64,000 nt of DNA from CAZQRP01 sp964596125 (GTDB lineage Bacteria; Chloroflexota; Dehalococcoidia; GIF9; UBA5629). Positions 8,084 to 17,740 of this stretch are shown one piece after another; within the stretch, counting starts at the first letter, position 1; the number at the start of each line of letters is the position of its first letter. Where the stretch lies: contig CAZQRP010000014.1 of the NCBI GenBank assembly GCA_964596125.1, positions 1 to 64,000 of the forward strand, given 5' to 3'. The translations under genes were made by a program, and so were the position numbers. Under the pieces are notes generated by a model. The model was not told the DNA's origin. It did no database searches and saw only the letters and a program-made list of their open reading frames with translations.

Positions 8084-10321
8084 TTAGTATTGTTTCACTT
8101 TATAGACCTTGCACAGCGCGGTCTTCAAAGGCCAGCCACCACCAATCTGGTTGCAGTGGTCAGGATCATCATCCATGAGAACGTTGATGTTTGACTCCCA
8201 GACTCCATGCAGCCAGGGTTCCTCCCCGGGAAGCTCAGGGAACCACCAGCCATGCTCGGCATGAATTACCCGTGGATCTATACCTTTAAAGAGCCGGCAT
8301 TTCATCCGTATCCTGCCCCGCGGCGACTCTATCCATACCCAGTCGCCATCGTTAATATCCAGTGGCTTCGCTGTCTCTGGATTAATTTGCACCAGCGGGT
8401 GTGGGTGCAACCTGCGGACTGATTCGATCTGGCGATGCTCCGAATGGTACATAGGTAAAAATCGCCCCCCCGTTATCAGCATAAACGGATACTCTTTTAC
8501 CAGGTCAGGCCTGGAGACAGGAGTTTCAAAAGACTCTTCATACCTGGGTAAAGGATCATAGCCCAGCCTTTCCATTACCGTCGAGTAGAGTTCGACTTTA
8601 CCGGTAGCAGTGGCAAATCCTATCCTTTCATACTTCTTGTATTCATCAGGTGGGAAGTCATAACCACCCTTATCCATGAACTCCTTAAACGTCATACCTA
8701 AAGGTTCAAGCATATAATCAAAGACTTCTTCTTTATCCTTCCATGGCCAATATTGCTCCTGTCCCAATCTTATTCCCAATCCCCTGAAGATGTCATAGTC
8801 GGTCCTGTGTTCATACTCTCCAGGTATCTCGGATGGCAAAGCCTTCTCTCCTCCAACTATAATATTATCTCCTCCGCCGTTAAATAAGAACGGCCTCTCC
8901 AGCCAACCTGCAATCGGTAATATATAGTCGGCCAGCTCTGCCGAGGGAGTCCTCCAGAAATCCAATACTGCGTAGAGGTCAAGGCTCTTCAGCGCTTCAT
9001 ATACTAACTTGGTGTTAGCCTGGGTGACCATTGGATTGCTGTGTGTGGTAATTGCCGCTCTAACTGGATAAGGCTTACCAGTGAGCATTGCCCTGTATAC
9101 AGTTGGGGCATGAGCATTGGATACGACTCCTGATACTGCATGCGGTCTCCCCCACACAGGTAAGCTATTCTCCAGAACCATGTCATATCCCGGCCAACTC
9201 TGAAATTTGAACCGGTCTGTACCAAGTTGTTTCTGTTTTTGCTCAGGAGTCAATTGATCGTCCCTCTGTAATTGGGGAAAGCTCCTGGACCTGGCAGGTC
9301 CGGGTATATAGTGTCCTCCTTCAACATCGATACTGCCGGTTATTGCCGCCAGGATAAGCCTTGCTTGAATGTTCTGGATGTTATTTTGGAGCTGTTCTGA
9401 ACCCATACCATTCAAGCTGTACATTGGTTTGCTCGAGCCAACCATCCTGGCTGCTTTCCTGATTTTGTCCGCTGCTACCCAGGTGATTTCAGCAACCTTT
9501 TCTGGTGGATACTCCTTTGCCCGTTGTATTACTTGATCAAAGCCGTAGCACCATTTCTCCACGAATTCCTTGTCATACAGTCCTTCTTCAATAATTATAT
9601 TTATCATCGACATCAGTAGGGCAGTATCCGTACCCGGTCTGAGTTGCAGCCAGATATCTGCCAGCTTTGTTGTCTGTGTTTCCCTGGGATCGACGGCAAT
9701 TATCTTGTACCCCGCCTCCCTGGCATCGCGCACGGATTTCCACAAGCGCAACCAGCTCTGCGAAGGGTCTACGCCCACCAAGAGAATGCACTTGCTTGCT
9801 GTCTTCTGTCCGGTGGTATCATCAGCCAGTCTGACTCCAACTCTGGGACGCATGGGCCATCCGAACATAGCGGCCGCAGTAGCAATAAAAGGACCATAAC
9901 AAATCATTCCCTGTCCCATATAGTTCACTGTTCCAAAGAGGTGACAAAATGGACCGAAGAAGTCCCTCTGACGAAGAGTTCCCGTCGTCACAGCCAGGGC
10001 TTCAGCTCCGTATTTCTTTCTGATATCCTCCAGCTTTACCGCTATCTCGTCAAGCGCCTGATCCCAGGATATCCTTTCCCATTTCCCTTCCCCTTTTTCA
10101 CCAATCCGTCTCAGCGGGAAATTGACTCGGTCAGGATGGTACATCCATTCCTTGGCCCCACGTAATTTGGCGCAACCTTTTGTAGGGGGAAATACCCGAT
10201 CAACCAATGGATAGGAGCGATCTTCGTCAAATCCCTTGAGACGACCGTTTTCCGTATGTACCAGTACTCTGCATCGAGCATGGCAGTGCTCACAAATTAC
10301 TCTTTTTGTTTCTAAACTCAT
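8084..10321 (-). CDS. molybdopterin (bis-MGD) oxidoreductase catalytic subunit, about 745 residues
   Basis: This is the second DMSO-reductase-family protein of the cluster. It has a complete N-terminal cluster motif CEHCHARC (residues about 10-17) with a fourth Cys in KGCAK, a candidate metal-ligand Cys in MICYGPF, DIWLQLRPGTDTALLMSM and a full C-terminal domain (ATGKVELYSTVMERLGYDPLP). There is no Tat signal. ATG 10321 is preferred over the adjoining GTG 10324 because AGGAG is only one base from the GTG. It resembles its 709-residue neighbour more than the 869-residue one, suggesting an old duplication. No dedicated ferredoxin gene adjoins it; it may share the 165-residue subunit. Confidence 0.88.
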   Translation of the reverse strand: MSLETKRVICEHCHARCRVLVHTENGRLKGFDEDRSYPLVDRVFPPTKGCAKLRGAKEWMYHPDRVNFPLRRIGEKGEGKWERISWDQALDEIAVKLEDIRKKYGAEALAVTTGTLRQRDFFGPFCHLFGTVNYMGQGMICYGPFIATAAAMFGWPMRPRVGVRLADDTTGQKTASKCILLVGVDPSQSWLRLWKSVRDAREAGYKIIAVDPRETQTTKLADIWLQLRPGTDTALLMSMINIIIEEGLYDKEFVEKWCYGFDQVIQRAKEYPPEKVAEITWVAADKIRKAARMVGSSKPMYSLNGMGSEQLQNNIQNIQARLILAAITGSIDVEGGHYIPGPARSRSFPQLQRDDQLTPEQKQKQLGTDRFKFQSWPGYDMVLENSLPVWGRPHAVSGVVSNAHAPTVYRAMLTGKPYPVRAAITTHSNPMVTQANTKLVYEALKSLDLYAVLDFWRTPSAELADYILPIAGWLERPFLFNGGGDNIIVGGEKALPSEIPGEYEHRTDYDIFRGLGIRLGQEQYWPWKDKEEVFDYMLEPLGMTFKEFMDKGGYDFPPDEYKKYERIGFATATGKVELYSTVMERLGYDPLPRYEESFETPVSRPDLVKEYPFMLITGGRFLPMYHSEHRQIESVRRLHPHPLVQINPETAKPLDINDGDWVWIESPRGRIRMKCRLFKGIDPRVIHAEHGWWFPELPGEEPWLHGVWESNINVLMDDDPDHCNQIGGGWPLKTALCKVYKVKQY

Positions 10322-10454
10322 CACTCTCCTCTCGTATTACAACAAATCAATGAAACAACTCAGCCACCGATAGCCGGAATGAGATGCTTTTCCAATACGC
10401 TATTTAGATCGAAATGACTAAAGCAATTTGCAGCATTCATCATTGTGCCCAGTC

Positions 10455-13064
10455 CTACTCTGAATCTTCGGCTTTATAAATCTTAACTCTCACTGCTGTC
10501 TCGATTGACTGTGAGATAGGACAAAAATACTCATCTTCTACTCTGAGAATACTGTTGAGAAGCCCTGAACGCCCCCTGGTCGGGTGACCCTCAAGCCAGT
10601 GAGCTATACCATGTGCCATAGCAATACACTGTGGATGGATACCTGGTGTAATATGCACTTTTACTTTTATTTTTTCTCCAAGCTCGTTCTCCAGATAAAC
10701 AGTATCCATATCTTTTATCCCCTTTCCCTGAGCTGTCTCGTTATTCATAATCACATTAAAGGTGAAAGGGTTCATCTCACTGACTTCAACTAACCAAGGA
10801 ATATCCTGAGTACCCGAAGCAGTATGCACAATATCTCGATAGCCAAAGGCGTATAAATCATACTCTTGGCTTTTAACGTGATGGGAAGCAGCTGGAAAAT
10901 AACTGATTGTAGGAACATATTGCTTCCAGTCCAGTTCATAACCTTTTGGTTGACAAATAGCTTGTACTTCCTCACGATGATCCACCAGCCATTCATGATA
11001 AATTGACGCCCTGGCGTCAACAAACCAGCGCCAATAGGCTTCTTCTGGCTTTTTCTTCCACTTTATGAATCCGTTCTCTTTGAACCAGTCCAGGCCATGG
11101 TCTTCACCAAATCTGGCCTTTAAGATCTTGTCCGTGATCTCGTCCCAGGTTAATTTATCTTCCGGGGAAAACGGCGGAGGGCATCCAGTTGAACGTAGAA
11201 AGCCTATGATACGTTGCATAAACTCTTCTCTCATATCAATCATATCAAACAGTTCCAGAGTTGTTTCAGCGATAAATCTTGATTCGTTCATTGGCTCGAC
11301 CACACGCAGACACGGATGATACTCCCAGTCAAGCATGCCCACCGGATGATTAAATATCCAGCCTTCAGCATTTATTGCGTCATTTACTTCAAGTCCAACA
11401 CAATCGGGAAGGACTATGTCAGCAAATCCCTCGGTGGTTTCGGTGGGCCGAGCCGCTGAATAAACGACAAACATTTTCTTAACCCTCTCTATCCAAACCT
11501 CCACGTTGGCGGCTGTCATTGCCGGATTAGAATAATATCCAAAAAGCATCTCGAAAGGTTCCTCAAGAAACCCAAACTTTTTCCATTTCTCGGGAGCGTC
11601 CCGCTTGACTGGCATTGCCGACATGGGGGGTGCAGCGGTAAAAATATCATAAAAAGCCGGGCTACGAGGTTCTCCGGGCTTCGGATGAGGCCATGTTCCT
11701 GGCATGGGCAACCAGGCACTGGAAGTCAGATGTCCATCTTTTGTGGCATATGGACTAAAAGATGTGGTCTCTTTCCCCGGATAACCAAGGCATCTAGCCG
11801 GCCATCCAATAGCTCCCCCGGGCACTTCACATGCCCCCACAAGCTGATTCAATAGGTCTACTGCCACATAGTTATGGAAACCGTTGGTATGCCCTTGCCC
11901 ACCCCTGAACATAAAGGCAGCTACCGGGCGAAAAGGTAACTTGACCCCTTCGATTTCTACAGTACTACCTATTCTGGCATTCTCGGCGAACTCGGTAGCG
12001 ATACGTTTTATGGTTCGTGCAGGAACAGAGCTGATTTGCTCCGCCCATTCCGGATCATATTGCTTTATGTGCTCCCTGAAAACTGAAAAGACAGTCCGGC
12101 ACTCTTCTCCATCCACCAAAAAGGTCCCCTCTAATGCAACGTCGGCAACGGTGGTATCATTCCATGCCTTTGGTGCTTTATTGGTTGTATCCCACATCAA
12201 TGGTTCCCCGGTTTGTTTATCACGTGCATAGCGTCCGTCCTGTTTCACCAGATAAGGGGCATTAGTCTTCTTCTCCAAATATTCCCTATCGTAAATCTCC
12301 AACTCGTTGACGATAATGTTTGCCATTGTTAAGGCAACAGCACCATCCGTACCCGGTATAATCGGGATCCACTCCGATGCCTTACCCCCAGCGAAATTGC
12401 ACATGGGATCAAAGGCAACTACCTTCATTCCCCTGGCTCTGGCGTCGGCCGCTTTTCTCATCGCCATCGCAGCAGAATGACCGCTGCCGGTTCCCTTGTT
12501 AGAGCCAAAGTGTACCATATAATTGCAATGATCAAAATCTGGAAGAATTGACCAGGAACAATGGTTCATCCCAGCACCCATGTGGGAAGCCTGACCACAG
12601 TGCAAGGATACTCCTGACCCACCACAAACGGCACCAAATGTCGCAACCCATATTCCGGTCCATAAAAAGGTGCCGGTAATCACGTGGTTACTTACCCCGC
12701 CAGTGACCAGCAACTTTGACGGATCGTCTTCCTTTATTTTGCGAAGCCGCTCCGCTGTTTCGCCTAGGGCTTCCTCCCAGGAAATTCGTTTCCACTTGGG
12801 ATCGACACCTATGCCCTTTTGAGGATTTGTTCTCCTCAGGGGATACTTGTACCGTTTGGGGTGGTAAAGAAGCTGAATCATATACGAAGCCTTAGCGCAA
12901 ATACCTCCCTGCGCACCCATGGCACTATCTGGATCTCCTTCCACTTTTACTACCACACCATCGACACGGTGCACTCTTATAGCACAATTAGCATAACAAC
13001 CCCAGCACATAGTTCTAAACCACTTATCTTCCCGGATGTTTTTATCGGTGAGAATCTCAGTCAA
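10455..13064 (-). CDS. molybdopterin (bis-MGD) oxidoreductase catalytic subunit, 869 residues
   Basis: This is the largest of the three catalytic subunits and the first gene of the cluster. Cluster motif CWGCYANC lies near residue 20 with a fourth Cys in GGICAK. The likely metal ligand is the Cys in SLHCGQASH. The substrate-binding IIPGTDGAVALTMAN and the C-terminal domain (MNNETAQGKGIKDMDTVYLEN) are present. There is no export signal. The start is TTG at 13064, supported by AAAGGAGG 6 bases upstream; there is no better start. Insertions relative to its neighbours (around residues 280-330 and 440-520) account for the length. The divergent Lrp-type gene begins 184 bases away. Confidence 0.88.
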   Translation of the reverse strand: MTEILTDKNIREDKWFRTMCWGCYANCAIRVHRVDGVVVKVEGDPDSAMGAQGGICAKASYMIQLLYHPKRYKYPLRRTNPQKGIGVDPKWKRISWEEALGETAERLRKIKEDDPSKLLVTGGVSNHVITGTFLWTGIWVATFGAVCGGSGVSLHCGQASHMGAGMNHCSWSILPDFDHCNYMVHFGSNKGTGSGHSAAMAMRKAADARARGMKVVAFDPMCNFAGGKASEWIPIIPGTDGAVALTMANIIVNELEIYDREYLEKKTNAPYLVKQDGRYARDKQTGEPLMWDTTNKAPKAWNDTTVADVALEGTFLVDGEECRTVFSVFREHIKQYDPEWAEQISSVPARTIKRIATEFAENARIGSTVEIEGVKLPFRPVAAFMFRGGQGHTNGFHNYVAVDLLNQLVGACEVPGGAIGWPARCLGYPGKETTSFSPYATKDGHLTSSAWLPMPGTWPHPKPGEPRSPAFYDIFTAAPPMSAMPVKRDAPEKWKKFGFLEEPFEMLFGYYSNPAMTAANVEVWIERVKKMFVVYSAARPTETTEGFADIVLPDCVGLEVNDAINAEGWIFNHPVGMLDWEYHPCLRVVEPMNESRFIAETTLELFDMIDMREEFMQRIIGFLRSTGCPPPFSPEDKLTWDEITDKILKARFGEDHGLDWFKENGFIKWKKKPEEAYWRWFVDARASIYHEWLVDHREEVQAICQPKGYELDWKQYVPTISYFPAASHHVKSQEYDLYAFGYRDIVHTASGTQDIPWLVEVSEMNPFTFNVIMNNETAQGKGIKDMDTVYLENELGEKIKVKVHITPGIHPQCIAMAHGIAHWLEGHPTRGRSGLLNSILRVEDEYFCPISQSIETAVRVKIYKAEDSE

Positions 13065-13160
13065 ACTTTACCTCCTTTAAATGTAACAGCAGAACAGGCA
13101 GCATACATTATTGGTTTGCTCACAGACACGGGTGAGAAGTATTGTTAATAATCTCCTGGC

Positions 13161-13189
13161 TTGACTGGTCAATTACTAGCATATTAAAT
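13161..13189 (+). promoter_or_regulatory. putative sigma70 promoter of the Lrp/AsnC gene
   Basis: TTGACT (13161-13166) and TTAAAT (13184-13189) are separated by 17 bases. The -35 box overlaps a short palindrome TGACTGGTCA, a possible operator. The 184-base gap between the divergent genes presumably also holds the promoter for the minus-strand cluster, but I see no convincing pair there. Confidence 0.4.
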
Positions 13190-13248
13190 CTGAGTTGTCA
13201 ATATATTTAGCCAGAACGATTGCAATATTAGCCATAATTTATTAAAAT

Positions 13249-13704
13249 ATGACCATTATGGCCAAATTAGACTCGTTAGATGAACGCATTATCAAACAAC
13301 TATCTGATGATGCGCAACAGACCAGTAAGGAACTATCCCAGCAACTTAATGTAAGCCCATCAACAATACGGCGCAGGATAAGGACATTAATCCGAAACGG
13401 GATAGCACGTACCGTTATGCTGGTCGATCCCAGGAAGATCGGATTTCCCCTGATTGCTGTTATAGCTTTAGATATAGAAAATGTGAAGGCGAATCAAGCT
13501 GTTAAGAAGCTGGTTGATTACGAAAAGGTCAAATGGGTAGCAACCGCAACTGGACGCTTCGATATCCTGGTCATTGGGGTGTTTCATTCGACTGACGAGC
13601 TTTCGGACTTTGTGCAAACAGATTTGGCAAGTATCGAAGGACTGAGAAATAGTGAAACATTCATCTGCCTGCAAGTGAAAAAAGGCAGCTATGTGCGGCT
13701 ATAA
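13249..13704 (+). CDS. Lrp/AsnC-family transcriptional regulator
   Basis: This 151-residue protein has an N-terminal winged helix (LDERIIKQLSDDAQQTSKELSQQ onward, recognition helix around SPSTIRRRIRTL) and a C-terminal RAM/AsnC ligand-binding domain. That domain shows the family pattern VKWVATATGRFDILVIGVF and ends in a short beta strand. Such proteins bind amino acids or related small effectors. It is divergent from the 869-residue oxidoreductase gene, so control of the 13-kb transport and redox cluster is a reasonable inference. No clear Shine-Dalgarno sequence precedes ATG 13249; a second in-frame ATG lies at 13258. Confidence 0.9.
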   Translation: MTIMAKLDSLDERIIKQLSDDAQQTSKELSQQLNVSPSTIRRRIRTLIRNGIARTVMLVDPRKIGFPLIAVIALDIENVKANQAVKKLVDYEKVKWVATATGRFDILVIGVFHSTDELSDFVQTDLASIEGLRNSETFICLQVKKGSYVRL

Positions 13705-13957
13705 GTTCCTTTTAATGGCATAATTTATCAGTTACATTACTTTACATAATATATATAGGGGCATGCTCGCTGGAAAAACGTTTAGTATCACTACCTCTGA
13801 TAGGCAGCAGGCAGGGGAAATAAAGATAGAGGTCAATATACTAAGAGGTGCACATACAGCTCAGTCCAGTGCAACAGAGCAACAATGTAAACTGACAATC
13901 AACTAATTAAGCCCAACAGAGCAACAGCACATTTACATTCAGAAGCTATCCAATACA

Positions 13958-14665
13958 CTAAGTGCTTATATGATGACCCGCGATAGAATTGTCCGATTCA
14001 ATTCTGCCATCCCTAATGTGAATTATTCTGTCCGTCTTTTCAGCTATCCTGAGGTCATGGGTAACTACTATAAATGTCGTGCCGAACTTCTCGTTGATCT
14101 CACGGAAGATGGAACATACTTTATCAGTATTTTCAGAGTCCAGATTGCCGGTGGGTTCATCCGCTAGAAGAACTCTTGGATTGTTTATCAATGCTCTAAT
14201 AATGGCGGTCCTTTGCTGTTGGCCTCCGGACATATTCTGGGCAAGGTTATTTTTCACATCTGAAATACCAACCATCTCAAATAACTGTTCAGCCTTTTCC
14301 ATTATGTCCTTATCAAGCTTGCCTCTCTTTATCAGGTATGGAATAAGAACATTTTCCATTGCGGTAAACTCAGGAAGAAGATGGTGAAACTGGAAAACAA
14401 ATCCGACCATTTCGTTTCGCAGCTCGGCAAGCTCATCTTTATCCATCGTGTCTATTCTCTTTCCGTCTATGAAAACCTGGCCTTTCGTAGGCATATCCAG
14501 GGTTCCCATAATATTCATAAGGGTCGATTTGCCACTTCCAGATTCGCCCACAATGGCATTACACGATCCTGCCTCGAAGTTTAAATCTACGCCAAACAGA
14601 ACCTGTGTATCAACCACACCAGAATATATTTTTTCAACCTTTTTAAGCTCAATTATGCTGCCCAT
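13958..14665 (-). CDS. LolD/MacB-type ABC transporter ATPase
   Basis: This 235-residue ATPase has Walker A GESGSGKS near residue 38, the MacB/LolD-typical FVFQFHHLLPEFTAMENV, signature MSGGQQQR, Walker B VLLADEPTGNLDS and the His switch VTHDL. It starts one base after the stop of the FtsX-type permease, with GAAGGA before ATG 14665. Together they make a minimal type VII ABC system that uses mechanical force to move lipoproteins, peptides or envelope factors rather than importing solutes. The substrate is unknown, and no periplasmic adaptor is encoded next to it. Confidence 0.9.
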   Translation of the reverse strand: MGSIIELKKVEKIYSGVVDTQVLFGVDLNFEAGSCNAIVGESGSGKSTLMNIMGTLDMPTKGQVFIDGKRIDTMDKDELAELRNEMVGFVFQFHHLLPEFTAMENVLIPYLIKRGKLDKDIMEKAEQLFEMVGISDVKNNLAQNMSGGQQQRTAIIRALINNPRVLLADEPTGNLDSENTDKVCSIFREINEKFGTTFIVVTHDLRIAEKTDRIIHIRDGRIESDNSIAGHHIST

Positions 14666-14666
14666 G

Positions 14667-15821
14667 CTATCCTTCTCTGATCACATCTACCGGACTGAGT
14701 TTCAATGACCTCCTGGCAGGTATCACACCAGCCAGTGTTGAAGCTAGTAAAGCTATAAGCCACGATCTCACAATGAAATCAGGTCGAACGTATATGTCTA
14801 TTAAGGGGGAACCGTCTGCGCTGGTGGTAAAGGACGTAAAAGAATATAACAAAGCCATCCCCAGGGCTATGCCAACTATAGACCCTACCAGACCAATCAG
14901 AAAGCCCTGATAAATGAATATCAGGCTTGCCGCCCGGTCTTTAATGCCCATAGCTTTCAAAATCCCAATCTGCCGGGATTTTTGCAGAACAGTGATCATG
15001 AGCACGCTTGAGATAGCTACTATTACTGAAATTAATATGACTGCCTGTATTATTATGCTGGAAATTCTCTGACCTTCAAGACCGCTCAACAGTTGTTGAT
15101 TCAGTTCTTTCCAGCTCTCAACCTTGACAGCATCATCTTTCAACGTTCTCTCGATTCTGCCTGCTATACTATCGGCAGCGAATAAGTCATTTACAGTAAC
15201 CTCAATTTCCGTTATCCTGTTGCCATAGCCGAACAGTGCTTGAGCCGTGTCAAGCGTGGTAATGATCCATGATTTATCTATGCTTGCTACGCCAATATCG
15301 TAGAAGCCTGATATTGTGAACGTGCTATCGCTCCTGGAGGGTGTTCTTATTGTCAGTTTATCCCCGAGCCCAAGTTCCAATTCTTCACGAAGACCTTTAC
15401 CGACTAATATCTCGCCTCTTGTTTTATACGCTTGTCCTTCATAGATTGCATCGCTAAAACTATATATCCGGTCAGCGCTATCAAACTCGAAACCTCTGAC
15501 AAGTACAGGAGCAGTATTGCTACCCTTTCTCGCAAAAGCGTTAGAACTTGCCGCGGCTGCGACAACTTTCACCGATCCTATCTCATGTATTTTTTTCACA
15601 ATTGCATCCCAGCGGCGAATTGTGACCTTATCCATAGAAGATGAAATAGTAATATGAGGTGAGTTTCCAATTGTGCTATCAACCAGACTTATCTGAAGGC
15701 TGTCTATAAGCAATCCAACGAATATTTGAACAGATATGGCAATGGCTATTCCCACAATGATTAACGCAGTTTGAGCCCGGCCAGACTTCAGAAACCGCAC
15801 AGCCACCCAGAAGGATATCAT
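14667..15821 (-). CDS. FtsX/LolE-type ABC transporter permease
   Basis: This 384-residue protein has an N-terminal membrane segment (residues about 15-40), a large extracytoplasmic MacB-PCD-like domain and three C-terminal membrane segments forming the FtsX domain. The domain includes LQKSRQIGILKAMGIKDR and ends GVIPARRSLKLSPVDVIREG, a family hallmark. AGGAG lies just before ATG 15821. The ATPase gene follows immediately. In cells without a classical outer membrane, such pairs usually export lipoproteins or antimicrobial peptides; that is only inference here. Confidence 0.9.
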   Translation of the reverse strand: MISFWVAVRFLKSGRAQTALIIVGIAIAISVQIFVGLLIDSLQISLVDSTIGNSPHITISSSMDKVTIRRWDAIVKKIHEIGSVKVVAAAASSNAFARKGSNTAPVLVRGFEFDSADRIYSFSDAIYEGQAYKTRGEILVGKGLREELELGLGDKLTIRTPSRSDSTFTISGFYDIGVASIDKSWIITTLDTAQALFGYGNRITEIEVTVNDLFAADSIAGRIERTLKDDAVKVESWKELNQQLLSGLEGQRISSIIIQAVILISVIVAISSVLMITVLQKSRQIGILKAMGIKDRAASLIFIYQGFLIGLVGSIVGIALGMALLYSFTSFTTSADGSPLIDIYVRPDFIVRSWLIALLASTLAGVIPARRSLKLSPVDVIREG

Positions 15822-16125
15822 TCTTTCTCCTGTTTAATAGATTCTGTTTATTATTAAATGAACCTGAACAAGCAGTATTATATAGAGCACACCATGCAAG
15901 TTACAATGGCTATTGATACCAGGTTTGTTAATACATTGTAAACCTCCAGTAAAAATGCCACAATAAAGACTATCAGTCCTATCCAGGAAATTTTTTCGTA
16001 TACTACTGTTCCACTTGAATCATTCCGACAACATGCTTAAAAGTAATAGTAAGCTTGACAGTCAGCTTCACGCATGCTAAATTCAATCAACCTCAGGTCA
16101 AAAAATTGTTAAAAGGTTGTCAATT
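15822..16125. other. intergenic region between divergent ABC exporter and tyrS
   Basis: This AT-rich region of about 300 bases contains the tyrS promoter near its right end. I looked for a T-box leader (specifier loop, AGGGTGGNACCGCG antiterminator element) upstream of tyrS and saw none. No other gene or structure is evident. Confidence 0.5.
16055..16083 (+). promoter_or_regulatory. putative sigma70 promoter of tyrS
   Basis: A perfect -35 box TTGACA (16055-16060) is followed after 17 bases by TAAATT (16078-16083). The predicted transcript start is about 35 bases before the tyrS ATG, leaving no room for a T-box. Confidence 0.5.
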
Positions 16126-17403
16126 ATGAACGTTTTTACAGAATTTAAATGGAGAGAGATGGTCTATGATGCCACAGAGGGCATACCGGAGGTCCTGGCT
16201 GAGGAAAAAATAACTGCCTATATCGGTTTTGATCCTTCAGCAGAAAGCCTTCACGTGGGTTCTCTGCTCCCTGTTATGGGGCTGGTCCATTTACAGCGGC
16301 ATGGACACATCCCTGTAGCTCTTGTGGGAGGGGGAACCGGTCTTATTGGCGATCCCAGTGGCAAATCACAGGAAAGACCTTTATTAACTAAAGAGCAAGT
16401 TGAAGCGAACCAGGAAGGGATCAAAGAACAATTGGGTCGATTCCTCGATTTTGAGTGCAAATCAAATCCAGCAATAATGGTGAATAATACAGATTGGTTA
16501 GGCACTATACCTGTGCTCGACTTTCTCAGAGATGTAGGTAAATATTTTTCCGTTAATTATATGATAGCCAAGGAATCAACAAAACGAAGATTGGAACAAG
16601 AAGAAGGTATATCTTTTACTGAGTTCAGCTACCTTCTACTGCAGGCCTACGATTTCTTAGTCCTTTATGACCGGTACAACTGCGTTCTACAAATGGGGGG
16701 TAGCGACCAGTGGGGAAACATCACAGCCGGCATTGATATCATCCGGCGCTTACGCAGTGCCAAAGCATATGGACTAACCTTCCCTCTTATAGTTACTTCA
16801 AGAGGTATTAAATTTGGTAAGACTGAGTTCGGGACTGTCTGGTTAGATGCCAAACTAACATCTCCTTATCGATTCTATCAATTCTGGCTAAATACGGACG
16901 ACCAGGATGTCATTACTTACTTAAAGTTCTTTACTTTACTTTCTTCGGAAGATATCCAACAACTGGAGGAATCGGTACTAACCTGCCCGGAAAAACGAGA
17001 AGCCCAAAGGAAACTGGCACAAGAGGTGACCCGAATGGTCCACGGGTACTCAGAACTGGAAAAAGCCGAACGAGCCTCACGAATACTCTTCGGCGAAGAG
17101 ATTTCACAATTAAGTGTATCAGACATACTCGATATTTTCGCCGATGTACCTTCCAGTGATATAAATATGTCTCGATTTGATGGCGATGGACTGTCTTTTG
17201 TTGATCTCGCTATATCCTGCGGATTGGCTCGCTCAAAGGGTGAAGCCAGGCGTTTGATTCAGGGTGGAGGACTTTATTTAAATAATTCCAGGATAACCGA
17301 CACGCAATATATTGTATCCTTATCAGAGAGCATCGAAGGACAGATAATTGTATTACGTAAAGGACTGAAGGAATACCGTCTCATCCGGGTTATAAGAGAC
17401 TGA
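16126..17403 (+). CDS. tyrS: tyrosyl-tRNA synthetase
   Basis: This is a class Ic synthetase that charges tRNA-Tyr. The HIGH-type motif appears as LHVGSLLPV near residue 45, the tyrosine site as YDFLVLYDRYNCVLQMGGSDQWGN, and the KMSKS-type loop as KFGKT. A C-terminal S4 RNA-binding domain (VDLAISCGLARSKGEARRLIQGGG) completes the protein. Its 425 residues match TyrRS of the standard bacterial type. ATG 16126 is preferred over an in-frame TTG at 16117 because AAAAGG lies 9 bases upstream of the ATG and directly abuts the TTG. It is monocistronic. Confidence 0.96.
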   Translation: MNVFTEFKWREMVYDATEGIPEVLAEEKITAYIGFDPSAESLHVGSLLPVMGLVHLQRHGHIPVALVGGGTGLIGDPSGKSQERPLLTKEQVEANQEGIKEQLGRFLDFECKSNPAIMVNNTDWLGTIPVLDFLRDVGKYFSVNYMIAKESTKRRLEQEEGISFTEFSYLLLQAYDFLVLYDRYNCVLQMGGSDQWGNITAGIDIIRRLRSAKAYGLTFPLIVTSRGIKFGKTEFGTVWLDAKLTSPYRFYQFWLNTDDQDVITYLKFFTLLSSEDIQQLEESVLTCPEKREAQRKLAQEVTRMVHGYSELEKAERASRILFGEEISQLSVSDILDIFADVPSSDINMSRFDGDGLSFVDLAISCGLARSKGEARRLIQGGGLYLNNSRITDTQYIVSLSESIEGQIIVLRKGLKEYRLIRVIRD

Positions 17404-17740
17404 ACTAGCCTCGACCAAACCTTGACTTTCCCAGGTAAGATAAGCGATCAGTTTTTTATTGAGAAGTCAGTCACCATTCCGCCAGTTTATGAAATTATCG
17501 TTAGTATCCAGCATTGCTTTCGAACAGGAAAAGCATTCAGTAGGATCATAAAATGTCCTTCGACATTAATAATGTTTCATATCAGCTATGGCACAGGGCA
17601 ACTCCACTTGTGAACTGAATCCTGCCTGGTAGAGGATTAAAATTATCGTGGTACCTGCACCGTAGCACAGCAAGGCTCAATTTAGCTTCAATCATGATCA
17701 AAGCGCTGTATACTCTCAATCAAAACGGAAGGGAGACGGA
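17404..17740. other. intergenic region after tyrS
   Basis: This region of 337 bases has no credible coding sequence. I see no T-tailed hairpin behind tyrS and no RNA gene. A Shine-Dalgarno sequence GGGAG for the nitroreductase lies at its right end. Confidence 0.4.

Noticed and set aside
10455..13064. Pyrogallol-phloroglucinol transhydroxylase large subunit, suggested by the similar length (about 870 residues)
   Set aside because: That enzyme lacks the N-terminal four-Cys cluster motif that is clear here, and the recognisable motifs do not match beyond the superfamily.
15822..16125. T-box riboswitch before tyrS
   Set aside because: No antiterminator element or specifier loop, and the best promoter leaves only about 35 bases of leader.
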